Assembly (NCBI RefSeq): GCF_013364155.1
Contig: NZ_CP054916.1
Coordinates: 2,231,001 to 2,295,000, forward strand
Direction: 5' to 3'
Length of the DNA stretch: 64,000 nucleotides
Origin: Streptomyces sp. NA02950
GTDB taxonomy: Bacteria; Actinomycetota; Actinomycetes; Streptomycetales; Streptomycetaceae
Shown here: positions 1 to 8,736 of the stretch, in pieces
Position numbering within the stretch: position 1 is the stretch's first letter
Layout: each line of letters opens with the position of its first letter
Notes under the pieces: generated by a model
What the model was told of the DNA's origin: nothing
Database searches by the model: none
What the model saw: the letters and a program-made list of their open reading frames with translations, nothing else
Made by a program: the position numbers and the translations under genes

Positions 1-228
1 CAGACCGAACGCCTTGAGGGTGTTGGCGAGTCCGCGCAGCAGCAGCTCCTGGATGCCCTTGTACGCAAAGGGCATCCACTTCTGGTGCGCGAACTGACCG
101 GTGTCGACCAGGAGATGGACGATCCAGGCGATCAGCGCCAGCAGCACCGCCGTCGCCGCGATCCCGTACATGCGGTGGCGGCGCCGCGTCCGCGGTCCGG
201 CCACGTCGTAGAGGGCGGTGGTGGTCAT
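1..228 (-). CDS. amino acid ABC transporter permease, second subunit (partial)
   Basis: This is the N-terminal 76 residues of an inner-membrane permease whose end lies outside the window. It starts MTTTALYDVAGPRTRRRHRM, followed by one hydrophobic segment (about residues 22-37). The ATG overlaps the TGA of the preceding permease gene in an ATGA. It is the last visible gene of an ATPase, binding protein, permease, permease order, the layout of GluABCD-type polar amino-acid importers. Substrate specificity cannot be read from the fragment. Confidence 0.85.
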   Translation of the reverse strand, partial: MTTTALYDVAGPRTRRRHRMYGIAATAVLLALIAWIVHLLVDTGQFAHQKWMPFAYKGIQELLLRGLANTLKAFGL

Positions 229-869
229 CGCGGCACTCCCCAGCGCTTCTCCAGGACGGCGAAGATCGCGCTGATGGCCAGTGTCACGACCAGATAGCCG
301 ACGGCGATCCAGATGAAGGTCCAGATGATGCTGTAGCCCATCTCGTTGAGCGGCTTGTAGGTGCCCAGCAGCTCGGTGACGCTGAACGACCCGGCGATGG
401 CGGAGTTCTTGGCGAGCGCGATCAGGGTCGAGCCGATCGGCGGGATGACCGAGCGGAACGCCTGCGGCAGCACCACCGCGCCCAGCGTCTGCTCGAACGT
501 CATCCCGAGGCTGCGCGCGGCCTCGCCCTGCCCGACCGGCACCGTGTTGATGCCCGAGCGCACCGCCTCGCAGATGAACGCCGAGGTGTAGCAGCCCAGC
601 GCCAGCACCGCGAAGGTGGTGAACGGCAGCACCAGGCCGAAGCGCGGCAGCCCCAGCATCACCGCGAAGAACAGCAGTGTCAGCGGGGTGTTGCGCAGCA
701 CCGTCACCCACGCGGCGCCGAAGGCTCGCAGCGAGGCCACCGGCGCCACCCGGAAGGCGGCCATCACGATGCCCACGGCCAGGGCGAGCAGCGAGGCGTA
801 CACGGTCAGCTCGACCGTGCCGAGGAACCCCTTGCCGTAGAGGGAGAAGTTGTCGGTGAGCACGTCCAT
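225..869 (-). CDS. amino acid ABC transporter permease, first subunit
   Basis: The 214-residue integral membrane protein belongs to the HisM/GluC permease family. Hydrophobic segments lie near residues 15-38, 55-75, 78-100 and 180-205. The cytoplasmic coupling (EAA) loop reads EAARSLGMTFEQTLGAVVLP near residue 118, the part that docks on the ATPase. It follows the binding-protein gene by 9 bp and overlaps the next permease by 4 bp, so it is translated from one polycistronic mRNA. Polar amino-acid (glutamate or related) uptake is inferred from family and gene order. Confidence 0.93.
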   Translation of the reverse strand: MDVLTDNFSLYGKGFLGTVELTVYASLLALAVGIVMAAFRVAPVASLRAFGAAWVTVLRNTPLTLLFFAVMLGLPRFGLVLPFTTFAVLALGCYTSAFICEAVRSGINTVPVGQGEAARSLGMTFEQTLGAVVLPQAFRSVIPPIGSTLIALAKNSAIAGSFSVTELLGTYKPLNEMGYSIIWTFIWIAVGYLVVTLAISAIFAVLEKRWGVPR

Positions 870-878
870 GCGGCGGCC

Positions 879-1808
879 TCAGCGTGTCTGGTAGCGGTCG
901 ATGGGCGGCGGCTTGGGGGCGGGCACGCCGGACAGGCCGAGGGTCGCGTTGTACGCCTGCTTCCAGTTCCCGTTGCGCTCGTGGACCAGGAGCGCGTCGT
1001 CCAGCGCGAAGCGCAGCGCGTTGTCCCCCCTGGGCACCCCGATGCCGTACGGCTCCTTGGAGAAGGGTTTGCCCACCACTTTCAGCTCCTCCGGGACCTT
1101 GGCCGCGTAGCCGAGCAGGATCACGTTGTCGGTGGTGACCGCGTCGACCTGATAGCTCAGCAGGTTGTCCACGCAGACCGAGTAGGTGTCGTACGCCACC
1201 GCGCGGGCCTCGGGGTAGTCGGCCTGGATCCGCTGGAGCGGGGTCGAACCGGCCACCGAGCACACCGTCTTGCCCGCCAGGTCCTGCGGGCCGTGGATGT
1301 CGTCCTCGTCGGCGCGCACCAGCAGTGACTGGCCCGCCATGTAGTACGGCCCGGCGAACCCCACCTGACGCTTACGCAGCGGATTGATGGTGTAGGTGCC
1401 GACGTAGTAGTCGATCTGGCCGTTCTGGAGCGCGGTCTCCCGGTTGGCGGAGGCAATGGTCCGGAAGCGGATCTGGCTGGGCTTGAAGCCCAGTGAGGCC
1501 GCCATCATCTTGGCGATCTCGATGTCGAAGCCGGAGTAACGGCCGGTGGCCGGGTCCTTCTCGCCGAGATAGGGCTGGTCCTCCTTGACCCCGACGGTGA
1601 GATGGCCGCGCCGCTCGGCCCTCCGCCAGGTGGGCGACGCCGGCAGCCGGAAGCCGGTGGCCACCTCGTACGTGGGCAGCTTCTCGGCCCGGGGCCCCTT
1701 CGCGGGCGGACTGCCCTCCTTGCCGCACCCGGCCGCCGCCGGGAGCAGGGCGAGGGCCAGGGCCAGCGCGGCGATCGCCCGGCGGATGCGCCTCATGTCC
1801 GTCATCAC
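879..1808 (-). CDS. amino acid ABC transporter substrate-binding lipoprotein
   Basis: The 309-residue solute-binding protein of family 3 starts with a lipoprotein signal: basic residues, an Ala/Leu-rich core, then the lipobox AAAGC near residue 28. The mature part has the typical SBP_bac_3 landmarks GFDIEIAKMMA and the ligand-pocket region NGQIDYYVGTYTINPLRKR. GTG 1808, ATG 1805 and ATG 1796 are all possible starts, and 1796 gives the cleanest signal peptide. It lies 5 bp downstream of the ATPase gene and 9 bp upstream of the permeases. GluB-like glutamate binding is likely but unproven. Confidence 0.92.
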   Translation of the reverse strand: MMTDMRRIRRAIAALALALALLPAAAGCGKEGSPPAKGPRAEKLPTYEVATGFRLPASPTWRRAERRGHLTVGVKEDQPYLGEKDPATGRYSGFDIEIAKMMAASLGFKPSQIRFRTIASANRETALQNGQIDYYVGTYTINPLRKRQVGFAGPYYMAGQSLLVRADEDDIHGPQDLAGKTVCSVAGSTPLQRIQADYPEARAVAYDTYSVCVDNLLSYQVDAVTTDNVILLGYAAKVPEELKVVGKPFSKEPYGIGVPRGDNALRFALDDALLVHERNGNWKQAYNATLGLSGVPAPKPPPIDRYQTR

Positions 1809-1813
1809 CCGGC

Positions 1814-2560
1814 TCAGTGCTTGAGGATCTTGGAGAGGAAGTCCCGGGCCCGCTCGGTCGCCGGTGCCTTGAAGAACTCCTCCGGGCTGCGGTCCTCCAC
1901 GATCCGGCCGTCGGCCATGAACACCACCCGGTTCGCCGCGTAGCGCGCGAAGCCCATCTCATGGGTGACGACCACCATCGTCATCCCCTCACGGGCGAGC
2001 TGACGCATGACCTCCAGTACCTCGTTGATCATCTCCGGGTCCAGCGCCGAGGTCGGCTCGTCGAACAGCATCACCTTCGGGTCCATCGCCAGCGCCCGCG
2101 CGATGGCCACCCGCTGCTGCTGACCGCCGGAGAGCTGCGCCGGGTACTTGTCCGCCTGATCGGCGAGCCCCACCCGCTCCAGCAACTCCCGTGCCCGCCG
2201 CTCGGCCTCCTGCTTGCCGCGTCTGCGGACCTTCTGCTGGGCGAGCATCAGATTGGCCAGCACGGTCCGGTGCGCGAAGAGGTTGAACGACTGGAAGACC
2301 ATCCCCACCTCGGCGCGCAGCCGCGCCAGGTCCTTGCCCTCCTCGGGCAGCGGTCTGCCGTCCACCACGATGGCGCCCGACTGGACCGTCTCCAGCCGGT
2401 TGATGGTCCGGCACAGCGTCGACTTCCCGGAGCCGGAGGGCCCGATGACCACCACCACCTCACCGCGGCCGACGGTGAGGTCGATGTCCTGGAGCACATG
2501 CAGCGCGCCGAAGTACTTGTTGACCTCACGCAGCTCGATCAACGGTTCGCCGACGGCCAT
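1814..2560 (-). CDS. amino acid ABC transporter ATP-binding protein
   Basis: This 248-residue ABC ATPase energises the importer encoded downstream. Walker A is GPSGSGKST, the signature is [15 protein letters not shown], Walker B is [14 protein letters not shown] and the switch histidine is in [13 protein letters not shown] 2560 (MAVGEPL) is preferred to the upstream GTG 2572, because homologues begin right before the first beta-strand. It is the first gene of the operon. The upstream DNA is occupied by a decayed kinase gene, so the operon promoter must lie within about 100 bp. Confidence 0.94.
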   Translation of the reverse strand: MAVGEPLIELREVNKYFGALHVLQDIDLTVGRGEVVVVIGPSGSGKSTLCRTINRLETVQSGAIVVDGRPLPEEGKDLARLRAEVGMVFQSFNLFAHRTVLANLMLAQQKVRRRGKQEAERRARELLERVGLADQADKYPAQLSGGQQQRVAIARALAMDPKVMLFDEPTSALDPEMINEVLEVMRQLAREGMTMVVVTHEMGFARYAANRVVFMADGRIVEDRSPEEFFKAPATERARDFLSKILKH

Positions 2561-2639
2561 ACCCGGCCCCACCCACTTTCGCCTGTGTCGCGTCAGCGCA
2601 AGCTATCCAGACAAAAGCGGCACTTCGCTGATGACACGC

Positions 2640-3395
2640 AAACCGAAGTGGATACCCCCCGATCGAGACCGGCCGGGGGCAAGACCTCGGGGCAGCGCGC
2701 CGGAGACCACCCTGCCGTCGCCGAGGACGACGTACAGCACCCCGCCGCTGCCGAGCGCCAGGGGCCGGGTCTCCTTCAGCTGGTCCCCGGGCGACGGCCG
2801 GCGCCGACGCGGTACGCCGCAGCCTGTCGGGCCGCGGCGCCGGCCGCGGCGTGCCGGTCACGGTCGGCGCGCTGTGCACAGCGGAAGCGCCGGTCGGGGC
2901 GGACGGGCGGAAGGCGGGTTCCGTGGCGGCGCGTCCGAGGACCCGGCGCAGTGCCCGCTCCCGCTCGGTGATGAGCGCCCGGACCGGCTCGGGCCAGGCG
3001 GCCCGCCCGGCGGCGCCCGCGGGTACACCCCCGGCGAGCCGTCGTCCCAGCTCGGCGGTGTCCGGCCGCGCCGAGGGGCCGGATGCGGACGGTCCGCGAG
3101 TGGTGCGCGCGACCAGCCGGGTACCCGGGAGAGGTCCGCCTCCGCCTGCGCGATGCGGTAGAGCACCGCGGCCACCGGTCCGTCGCCGAACAGTCCCTCG
3201 CCCGTGGCGGCGTAGCACAGCGGCGGCGCCAGGCAGAAGACGTCCGAGTCGGCGACGGCAGCCGTGCGGTGTAGCGGCCGTCCACGGCCTGGGCCGCGGC
3301 GATCTCGCGGCGGAAGCGTGCGCGGAAGCCGCGGTCGGGGTCGGCCGCGCCCTCGATGACGAGACCGGGCCGGATTCCGCGCACAGGTCACCCGT
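2640..3395 (-). pseudogene. remnant of a Ser/Thr protein kinase with beta-propeller tail
   Basis: Recognisable pieces of one kinase gene lie in order but in different reading frames of the minus strand. Near 3380-3260 is an N-lobe fragment (RGFRARFRREIAAAQAVDG). Near 3255-3130, in another frame, is the end of the C-lobe (SDVFCLAPPLCYAATGEG). Near 3100-2900, in the third frame, is a tail with RPDTAELGRRLAGG and WPEPVRALITERERALRRVL. Near 2780-2690 is a piece like a PQQ/WD repeat strand (ALGSGGVLYVVLGDGRVVSG). The catalytic centre (HRD and DFG regions) is deleted between the first two pieces. No open frame spans the region. Confidence 0.7.
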
Positions 3396-3424
3396 TGGTG
3401 TCACCGGGCCCCGCCGCGGGGCCC

Positions 3425-3865
3425 CTAGGTCTCGGCGACCTCCGCGTACAGCTGGGACAGCTCAGGGGCGCCGTCGGTGGCCCATTGGCGGCCGGCTTCG
3501 ACCACGTCGACCTCGCGGCCGGAGCCGAGTCTGACGACGGGGTGGCCGTTGGGCCAGACCTGCCAGACGGCGCCGGGGACGGTGCGGATGATGACCGTGC
3601 CGAGGTAGAGGCCGGCGTCGTTGGCGAGCCAGGGCAGTTCGTCGGGGTCGTCGCGCCAGCGTGGCAGGAGCTGGTCGAGCGCTTCCAACGAGGCGGCGGA
3701 GTCGTCGAGTCCGATACCGGCGGTGGCGGCCCGGGCGCGCAGGAGTTCGCATTCGGAGAGCAACTGCGCGACGCCCTGGGGATCCTCCTCTTGGGCTCCC
3801 ATCAGCGCGACACCGGAAGGGGGGCCGCGCCGCTTGCGCCAGTTGTCCAAGAAGGGGATGTTCAT
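3425..3865 (-). CDS. conserved hypothetical protein
   Basis: I do not recognise this 146-residue soluble protein. ATG 3865 (MNIPFLDNWRKRRG) is preferred to a frame-open extension to 3952, which has no ribosome site. It has no signal peptide or membrane segment. The C-terminal half is rich in Trp and hydrophobic strands (GLYLGTVIIRTVPGAVWQVW). It is divergent from the SGNH hydrolase gene and downstream of nothing obvious. A small alpha/beta domain is plausible; no function is proposed. Confidence 0.6.
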   Translation of the reverse strand: MNIPFLDNWRKRRGPPSGVALMGAQEEDPQGVAQLLSECELLRARAATAGIGLDDSAASLEALDQLLPRWRDDPDELPWLANDAGLYLGTVIIRTVPGAVWQVWPNGHPVVRLGSGREVDVVEAGRQWATDGAPELSQLYAEVAET

Positions 3866-3938
3866 ACCACTCAGCGTCGCATCCCACGCACGGGCGCACC
3901 ACAGGGCGCGCGGTACGGCTCGTGACCCGATGATTGTC

Positions 3939-3967
3939 TTGACGACACCCATCCGCCTCTCTACGTT
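3939..3967 (+). promoter_or_regulatory. predicted sigma-70 (HrdB-type) promoter
   Basis: TTGACG at 3939-3944 and TACGTT at 3962-3967 are separated by 17 bp. This is a good match to the vegetative promoter consensus and lies about 50 bp before the ATG of the SGNH hydrolase gene. Confidence 0.5.
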
Positions 3968-4019
3968 CTTCCCGCACCTGTCGGATCAGCGGTCGGGTTG
4001 GTTGCGAGAGGGGACTCGT

Positions 4020-5840
4020 ATGCGCGTCGGCAGACGGTGGACGGCGACCGGACTCGTCGCGGGGGGTGTCGCCTTCGCCCTTCCGGCATCGGCCGTGCCG
4101 GCTCTGGCCGGGTCATCCGCACAGGCAGCACCACTGAAGCCGCTCCCTCTGGAGCGGCTTTTCGACAACCGGGCGGTCAGTGAGGACACCCGGCCGGGGG
4201 ACGCGGATTTCGACGGTTCGGGCAACTCGCTGTCCGCGCAGGATCTGAGGGCCGCCGGGTGGACGCCGGGGCGGGTGGTCGACCTGGACGCGGCGCGGCT
4301 GACCTGGCCGCGCGGTGCCGGGGTACGGCCGGACAATGTGGTCGCCGACGGGCAGGCGGTACGGTTGCGCGGCCGGGGCGACGCGCTCACCTTCCTGGTC
4401 GCGGGCAGTGCGCCGGACGGGCCCGGTGCAGGGGTGAGCGGCACCGGGACGGTGCGCTACCGGGACGGTTCCCGCGGGACGTACACCCTGACCGCGCCGG
4501 ACTGGCGCGCGGGCTCCGCGGCCACCAAGGCGGTCGGTCTCCCCCACGTCAACAACGCGTCCGGGCAGCGGCTTGAGGCCGCGCGGCTGTACGCGGTGAC
4601 GGTGCCGGTGGAGCGCGGCCGGGAGATCGCGTCGGTGGTGCTGCCGGAGGATCCGGGTCCGGGTGCCGATCTGCATGTGTTCGCCGCGACGCTGCGGCAG
4701 TCCGCGCCGGGCTGGACCGGGAGCTGGGCGGCGAGCACCGCCGGGTACACCAAGGTCGGGCCGTGGACGGACCAGACGCTGCGGCTGGTGGTGCACACCA
4801 GCGCGGGCGGGCCGCGGGCCAGGATCCGGCTGGCGAACACCTTCGCCGGGGCACCCGTGGCGATCGGCCGGGCCACCGTCGCCGTCCAGGGGGACGGGGC
4901 GGCGGCGCACGGCACGCCGGTGCCGCTGACCTTCGGCGGACGGCGGGGCGCCTCGATCCCCGCGGGGGCGCAGCTGGTCAGCGATCCGGTGGAGTTCCCC
5001 GTGCCCGCGGACACCAATCTGCTGGTGAGTGTGCATCTGCCGGGCCCGGTCAGCGCGGCGCCGGTGCACACCCAGGCCACCCAGCGCTCGTATCTGAGCG
5101 CGCCCGGCAGCGGAGACCGCACCGGTGATTCCGGTGCGGACGCCTACACCGGCACCCTGACCACCTGGCCGTTCCTCACCGGGGTGGACGTACGGGGCGG
5201 ACCGGGCACGGTGGTGGCGCTGGGCGACTCGATCACCGACGGCACCAACTCGACGACCGACGCCAACCGCCGCTGGCCGGACGTCCTGGCCCGGCGGCTG
5301 CGGGCCCAGTCCGATGTGCCCGCGTACGGGGTGGTCAACAGCGGGATCTCCGCCAACCGCGTGGTCACCGATGTCTATTCGGGCGACGGGGTGTCCACGG
5401 TGACCAGCGGGGTGAGCGCGCTGAGCCGGCTGGAGCGGGATGCGCTCGCCCGGACCGGGGCTCGTACGGTCGTGGTCTTCCAGGGCATCAACGATCTGCG
5501 CTGGGGCACCTCGGCGCAGGACGTCATCGCGGGGCTGCGGACCGTCGCGGCCCGTGCGCACGCGCGCGGGCTGCGGGTGGTCGGGGCGACGATCGCGCCG
5601 TGCGAGGGCGAGGCGCGGTGCACGGCGGACGCCGACGCGCGGCGCCAGGTGGTCAACGCGTTCCTGCGGGACAGCGGCGGGGTGTTCGACGCGGTGCTGG
5701 ACTTCGACGCGGTGGTGCGGGATCCGCGGCACCCGGCGCGGATCCTCCCGGCGTACGACAGCGGTGACCATCTGCACCCCGGGGACGCCGGGTTGCGGGC
5801 GCTGGCGGAGTCGATCGACCTGCGGTCCCTCTCGGGCTGA
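4020..5840 (+). CDS. secreted SGNH/GDSL hydrolase
   Basis: This 606-residue protein starts at ATG 4020 after a GAGAGGGG ribosome site; the open frame extends further upstream without meaning. A signal peptide covers about residues 1-36 (ends SSAQA). A roughly 330-residue beta-rich N-terminal part precedes an SGNH esterase domain. Its blocks are VVALGDSITDG (nucleophile Ser), GVVNSGISANRV, GINDLRWG and DHLHPGDAGL (catalytic Asp/His). It is predicted to be an extracellular esterase or lipase. The substrate is unknown; related Streptomyces proteins act on acyl or acetyl esters. Confidence 0.9.
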   Translation: MRVGRRWTATGLVAGGVAFALPASAVPALAGSSAQAAPLKPLPLERLFDNRAVSEDTRPGDADFDGSGNSLSAQDLRAAGWTPGRVVDLDAARLTWPRGAGVRPDNVVADGQAVRLRGRGDALTFLVAGSAPDGPGAGVSGTGTVRYRDGSRGTYTLTAPDWRAGSAATKAVGLPHVNNASGQRLEAARLYAVTVPVERGREIASVVLPEDPGPGADLHVFAATLRQSAPGWTGSWAASTAGYTKVGPWTDQTLRLVVHTSAGGPRARIRLANTFAGAPVAIGRATVAVQGDGAAAHGTPVPLTFGGRRGASIPAGAQLVSDPVEFPVPADTNLLVSVHLPGPVSAAPVHTQATQRSYLSAPGSGDRTGDSGADAYTGTLTTWPFLTGVDVRGGPGTVVALGDSITDGTNSTTDANRRWPDVLARRLRAQSDVPAYGVVNSGISANRVVTDVYSGDGVSTVTSGVSALSRLERDALARTGARTVVVFQGINDLRWGTSAQDVIAGLRTVAARAHARGLRVVGATIAPCEGEARCTADADARRQVVNAFLRDSGGVFDAVLDFDAVVRDPRHPARILPAYDSGDHLHPGDAGLRALAESIDLRSLSG

Positions 5841-5890
5841 GCCGCTGAGCGCCGGGTGGGGGCCCCGCGGGCTCAGGGGGCTCCGCGGGC

Positions 5891-6670
5891 TCAGACCTCC
5901 AGGTCGACGACGACCGGGGCGTGGTCCGAGGCGCCCTTGCCCTTGCGCTCCTCGCGGTCCACATACGCGTCGCCCACGGCCTTCGCGAACGGCTCGTTGC
6001 CGTAGACCAGGTCGATCCGCATGCCCCGGTTCTTGGGGAAGCCCAGTTCGCGGTAGTCCCAGTAGGTGAAGGGGCGGTCGTACTTCAGCGGGCGCGGCAC
6101 CACATCGGACAGTCCGGCGCCGCGCAGCGCGGCCAGGGCGTCCCGCTCCAGGTCGGTGACATGGGTGAGGCCGTCGAAGGCGGCCCGGTTCCAGACGTCC
6201 TCGTCGCTGGGCGCCACGTTGAAGTCGCCGAGGACGGCGAAGGGGCGCTCACCGGCGGCGTCGCCGGAGACCACCGTGCGCAGCGCCTCCAGCCAGCTCA
6301 GCTTGTAGTCGTAGTGCGGGTGGCCGATCTCCCGGCCGTTGGGCACATAGACCGACCAGAGGCGGACGGCGCCGCAGGTGGCCGCTATGGCGCGCGGCTC
6401 CTGCCCGCCGTCGTAGTCCGGGCCGCCGGGCAGCCCGACGGTGATCTCCTCGAGACCCACCCGGGAGAGCAGCGCCACCCCGTTCCACCTGCCGGTGGCG
6501 TTGACCGCGGCCTCATAGCCCAGCTCACGCAGCGGCTCGTAGGGGAAGGCGGACTCGGCGCACTTCGTCTCCTGGACGCACAGCACGTCCGTGCCGCTGC
6601 TCTCCAGCCAGGCGAGCAGCCGCGGCAGCCGGGCGGTGATCGAATTGACGTTCCAGGTGGCGATGCGCAT
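5891..6670 (-). CDS. xthA: exodeoxyribonuclease III
   Basis: This 259-residue endonuclease/exonuclease/phosphatase-fold enzyme cleaves DNA at abasic sites and degrades 3' ends in base excision repair. Visible motifs are MRIATWNVNSITAR, VQETK (metal Glu), VYVPNG, LGDFNVAPSD, WDYRELGFPKNRGMRID and the terminal SDHAPVVVDL (catalytic Asp-His). ATG 6670 is the start; an in-frame TTG nine bases upstream is less likely. It is encoded head-to-tail with the MBL-fold hydrolase gene upstream and converges with the SGNH gene. Confidence 0.94.
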   Translation of the reverse strand: MRIATWNVNSITARLPRLLAWLESSGTDVLCVQETKCAESAFPYEPLRELGYEAAVNATGRWNGVALLSRVGLEEITVGLPGGPDYDGGQEPRAIAATCGAVRLWSVYVPNGREIGHPHYDYKLSWLEALRTVVSGDAAGERPFAVLGDFNVAPSDEDVWNRAAFDGLTHVTDLERDALAALRGAGLSDVVPRPLKYDRPFTYWDYRELGFPKNRGMRIDLVYGNEPFAKAVGDAYVDREERKGKGASDHAPVVVDLEV

Positions 6671-6703
6671 GGAGGCCAACTTAACAGCCGGGTCCGACAG
6701 CGC

Positions 6704-7360
6704 TCACAGGCTCAGGCTCTCCCCCGGCGTCAGCCGCAGATGCTCGGTGCTGCCGATGCCCGGACCCTCGGGGCCCAGCATCCGGCCGTAGACCTGCGGC
6801 GCGACATCGGACAGCAGGGCGTCGTGGATGTCGACGGCGCGGCGCGGGGCCACCGCCCGGATGTAGTCGAGCACCTCGCTGAACTTGTTCCAGGGGGCGT
6901 GCACCGGCAGCAGCAGGGTGTCCAGCCGGTGGCCTGGGGGCACGGTGAGCGCGTCGCCGGGGTGGAAGACGGTGTTGTCCACCACGTAGCCGACGTTGGT
7001 GATCCGGGGGATGTCGGGGTGGATGAGGGCGTGCAGTTGGCCGTGGACCTCGATCTCGAACCCCGCCGCGGTGAAGGTGTCGCCCTCGCCGACCGTGTGC
7101 ACCCGGCCGGGAAACGCCGCCGAGATCTGTCCGGCCACACTGGCCAGGGTCCACAGCTGGGCTTCGGGGTTGGCCTCGAGCGCCACCCGCAGCCGTGCCT
7201 CGTTGAAGTGGTCGACGTGCTCGTGGGTGACCAGGATCGCGTCCGCGGCGACCGCCGCGTCCTCTTCGCTGAAGGCTCCGGGGTCGATGACGAGCGTCTG
7301 CCCGCCCTTCTCCAGCCGGACGCAGGCGTGGCCCTTCTTGGTGAGCTTCATGTGGATCAT
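6704..7360 (-). CDS. MBL-fold metal-dependent hydrolase
   Basis: This 218-residue protein is of the UlaG/YfiU-like branch of the metallo-beta-lactamase fold. The metal ligands are in THEHVDHFNEARL (HxHxDH), in HPDIPRI and in FHPGDAL. It starts MIHMKLTKKGHACVRLE; ATG 7351 (MKLTKK) is an equally good start. There is no signal peptide, so it should be cytoplasmic. It lies 33 bp upstream of xthA on the same strand. The substrate is not predictable. Confidence 0.88.
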   Translation of the reverse strand: MIHMKLTKKGHACVRLEKGGQTLVIDPGAFSEEDAAVAADAILVTHEHVDHFNEARLRVALEANPEAQLWTLASVAGQISAAFPGRVHTVGEGDTFTAAGFEIEVHGQLHALIHPDIPRITNVGYVVDNTVFHPGDALTVPPGHRLDTLLLPVHAPWNKFSEVLDYIRAVAPRRAVDIHDALLSDVAPQVYGRMLGPEGPGIGSTEHLRLTPGESLSL

Positions 7361-7389
7361 TCTGCTACCGGACCGGCCCCGTAAACGGG

Positions 7390-8703
7390 TTACTCCTCCG
7401 GGCTGGTCTCCTCGCGGATGACCCGCTGGGCCACCGCGAAGGCGGCGTTCGCCGCGGGCACTCCGCAGTAGACGCCGGTGTGCAGCAGCACTTCCCTGAT
7501 CTCGGTGGGGGTGAGCCCGTTGCGCAGCGCGGCGCGGGTGTGGAAGGCCAGTTCATCCAGGTGGCCGCGGGCGACCAGGGCGGTGAGGGTGATCACGCTG
7601 CGGGTGCGCCGGTCGATCCCCGGCCGGGTCCACACCTCGCCCCAGGCGTAGCGGGTGATGAAGTCCTGGAAGTCGCCGGTGAACTCGTCGGTCTGCGACT
7701 CCGCGCGGTCCACGTGCGCGTCGCCCAGCACCTCCCGGCGCACCTTGATACCGCGCTCGTAGGCGTCGGTACGGGCGTCCGGCGCCGGTTCGGGCGCGGC
7801 GGCCCAGCCGATCTCGGCGGCCGGGGTGGAGGCCGGGGTGGCCGTCGGGGCGGCGGGGGGCGCGGGGGCGAGCACCGGCTTGACCGGCGGCGCCGGGATC
7901 GCGGTCATCCCGGTGGGGTGGTCCGGGCTCTGCCAGGTGCCGGAGAAGTGGCGGACCAGCAGATCGGTGACGGCCCCGGGCTGCTCGACGGGGGCGAGGT
8001 GGGAGGTACCGGGGACCATCGCGAGCCGGGCGTCGGGGATTCCGGCGACCAGGACGCGGGCGTCGGCGGGCGGGGTCACCTGGTCGTCGGCGCCGACCAG
8101 GACCAGGGTGGGGGCGCTGATCAGGCCGAGTTCGGCGCGGATGTCGAAGGCGGCGAACGCCTCGCAGCAGGCGATGTAGCAGCCGGGGTCGGTGGTGCGG
8201 ACCATCTGGACGGCCCAGTCGACGATGGCGGGCTGGGCGCCCGCGAACGCGGGGGTGAACCAGCGCTCCGGGGTGGCGCGGGCCACCGGGTCCAGTCCGT
8301 TGGTGCGGACCACCACCCCGCGCTGGCGGAAGGAGTCGGCGGTGCCGAAGCGCGGGGAGGCGGAAACGAGGGCGAGCGAGCCCACTCTGAGCGGATGTCG
8401 CAGGGCGAGTTCGGCGCCGATGGCCCCGCCGAGCGAGCAGCCCGCGTAGCCGAACCGGTCGATGCCCAGCTGGTCCAGGGTGGCCAGCAGCCGGCCGGCG
8501 AGGTCGGCGACGGAGGAGGCGGGGTGGGCCGGTGCGCCGCCGTGGCCGGGCAGATCGAAGCGGAGCACCCGCCAGTGGCGCGAGAGCTCGGGTATCTGGC
8601 GGTCCCACATGTGCCAGGTGGTACCCAGCGACGGTCCGAGGACGAGCACGGGCCCGTCCTCGGGGCCGTCGGTCCGGTACTGAAGTGTCTTGATCTCACT
8701 CAC
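7390..8703 (-). CDS. pcaL: fused 3-oxoadipate enol-lactonase / 4-carboxymuconolactone decarboxylase
   Basis: This 437-residue fusion joins two consecutive steps of the protocatechuate branch of the beta-ketoadipate pathway. Residues 1-260 form an alpha/beta hydrolase (PcaD) with nucleophile elbow GCSLGGAIG and a late Asp/His pair (GTSHLAPVEQP). A Pro/Ala linker follows. Residues 305-437 form a carboxymuconolactone decarboxylase (PcaC) domain with LAFHTRAALRNGLTPTEIRE and HTGVYCGVPAANAAF. The start is GTG 8703. The other pca genes are absent nearby, so it is an orphan of the pathway here. Confidence 0.92.
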   Translation of the reverse strand: MSEIKTLQYRTDGPEDGPVLVLGPSLGTTWHMWDRQIPELSRHWRVLRFDLPGHGGAPAHPASSVADLAGRLLATLDQLGIDRFGYAGCSLGGAIGAELALRHPLRVGSLALVSASPRFGTADSFRQRGVVVRTNGLDPVARATPERWFTPAFAGAQPAIVDWAVQMVRTTDPGCYIACCEAFAAFDIRAELGLISAPTLVLVGADDQVTPPADARVLVAGIPDARLAMVPGTSHLAPVEQPGAVTDLLVRHFSGTWQSPDHPTGMTAIPAPPVKPVLAPAPPAAPTATPASTPAAEIGWAAAPEPAPDARTDAYERGIKVRREVLGDAHVDRAESQTDEFTGDFQDFITRYAWGEVWTRPGIDRRTRSVITLTALVARGHLDELAFHTRAALRNGLTPTEIREVLLHTGVYCGVPAANAAFAVAQRVIREETSPEE

Positions 8704-8736
8704 CCGAAAACGGTATCCGAACGAGGCGGCCGCCCT

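Noticed and set aside
4113..5777. Long minus-strand frame (554 codons) opposite the SGNH hydrolase.
   Set aside because: It is antisense shadow; the plus strand has signal peptide, SGNH blocks and ribosome site.
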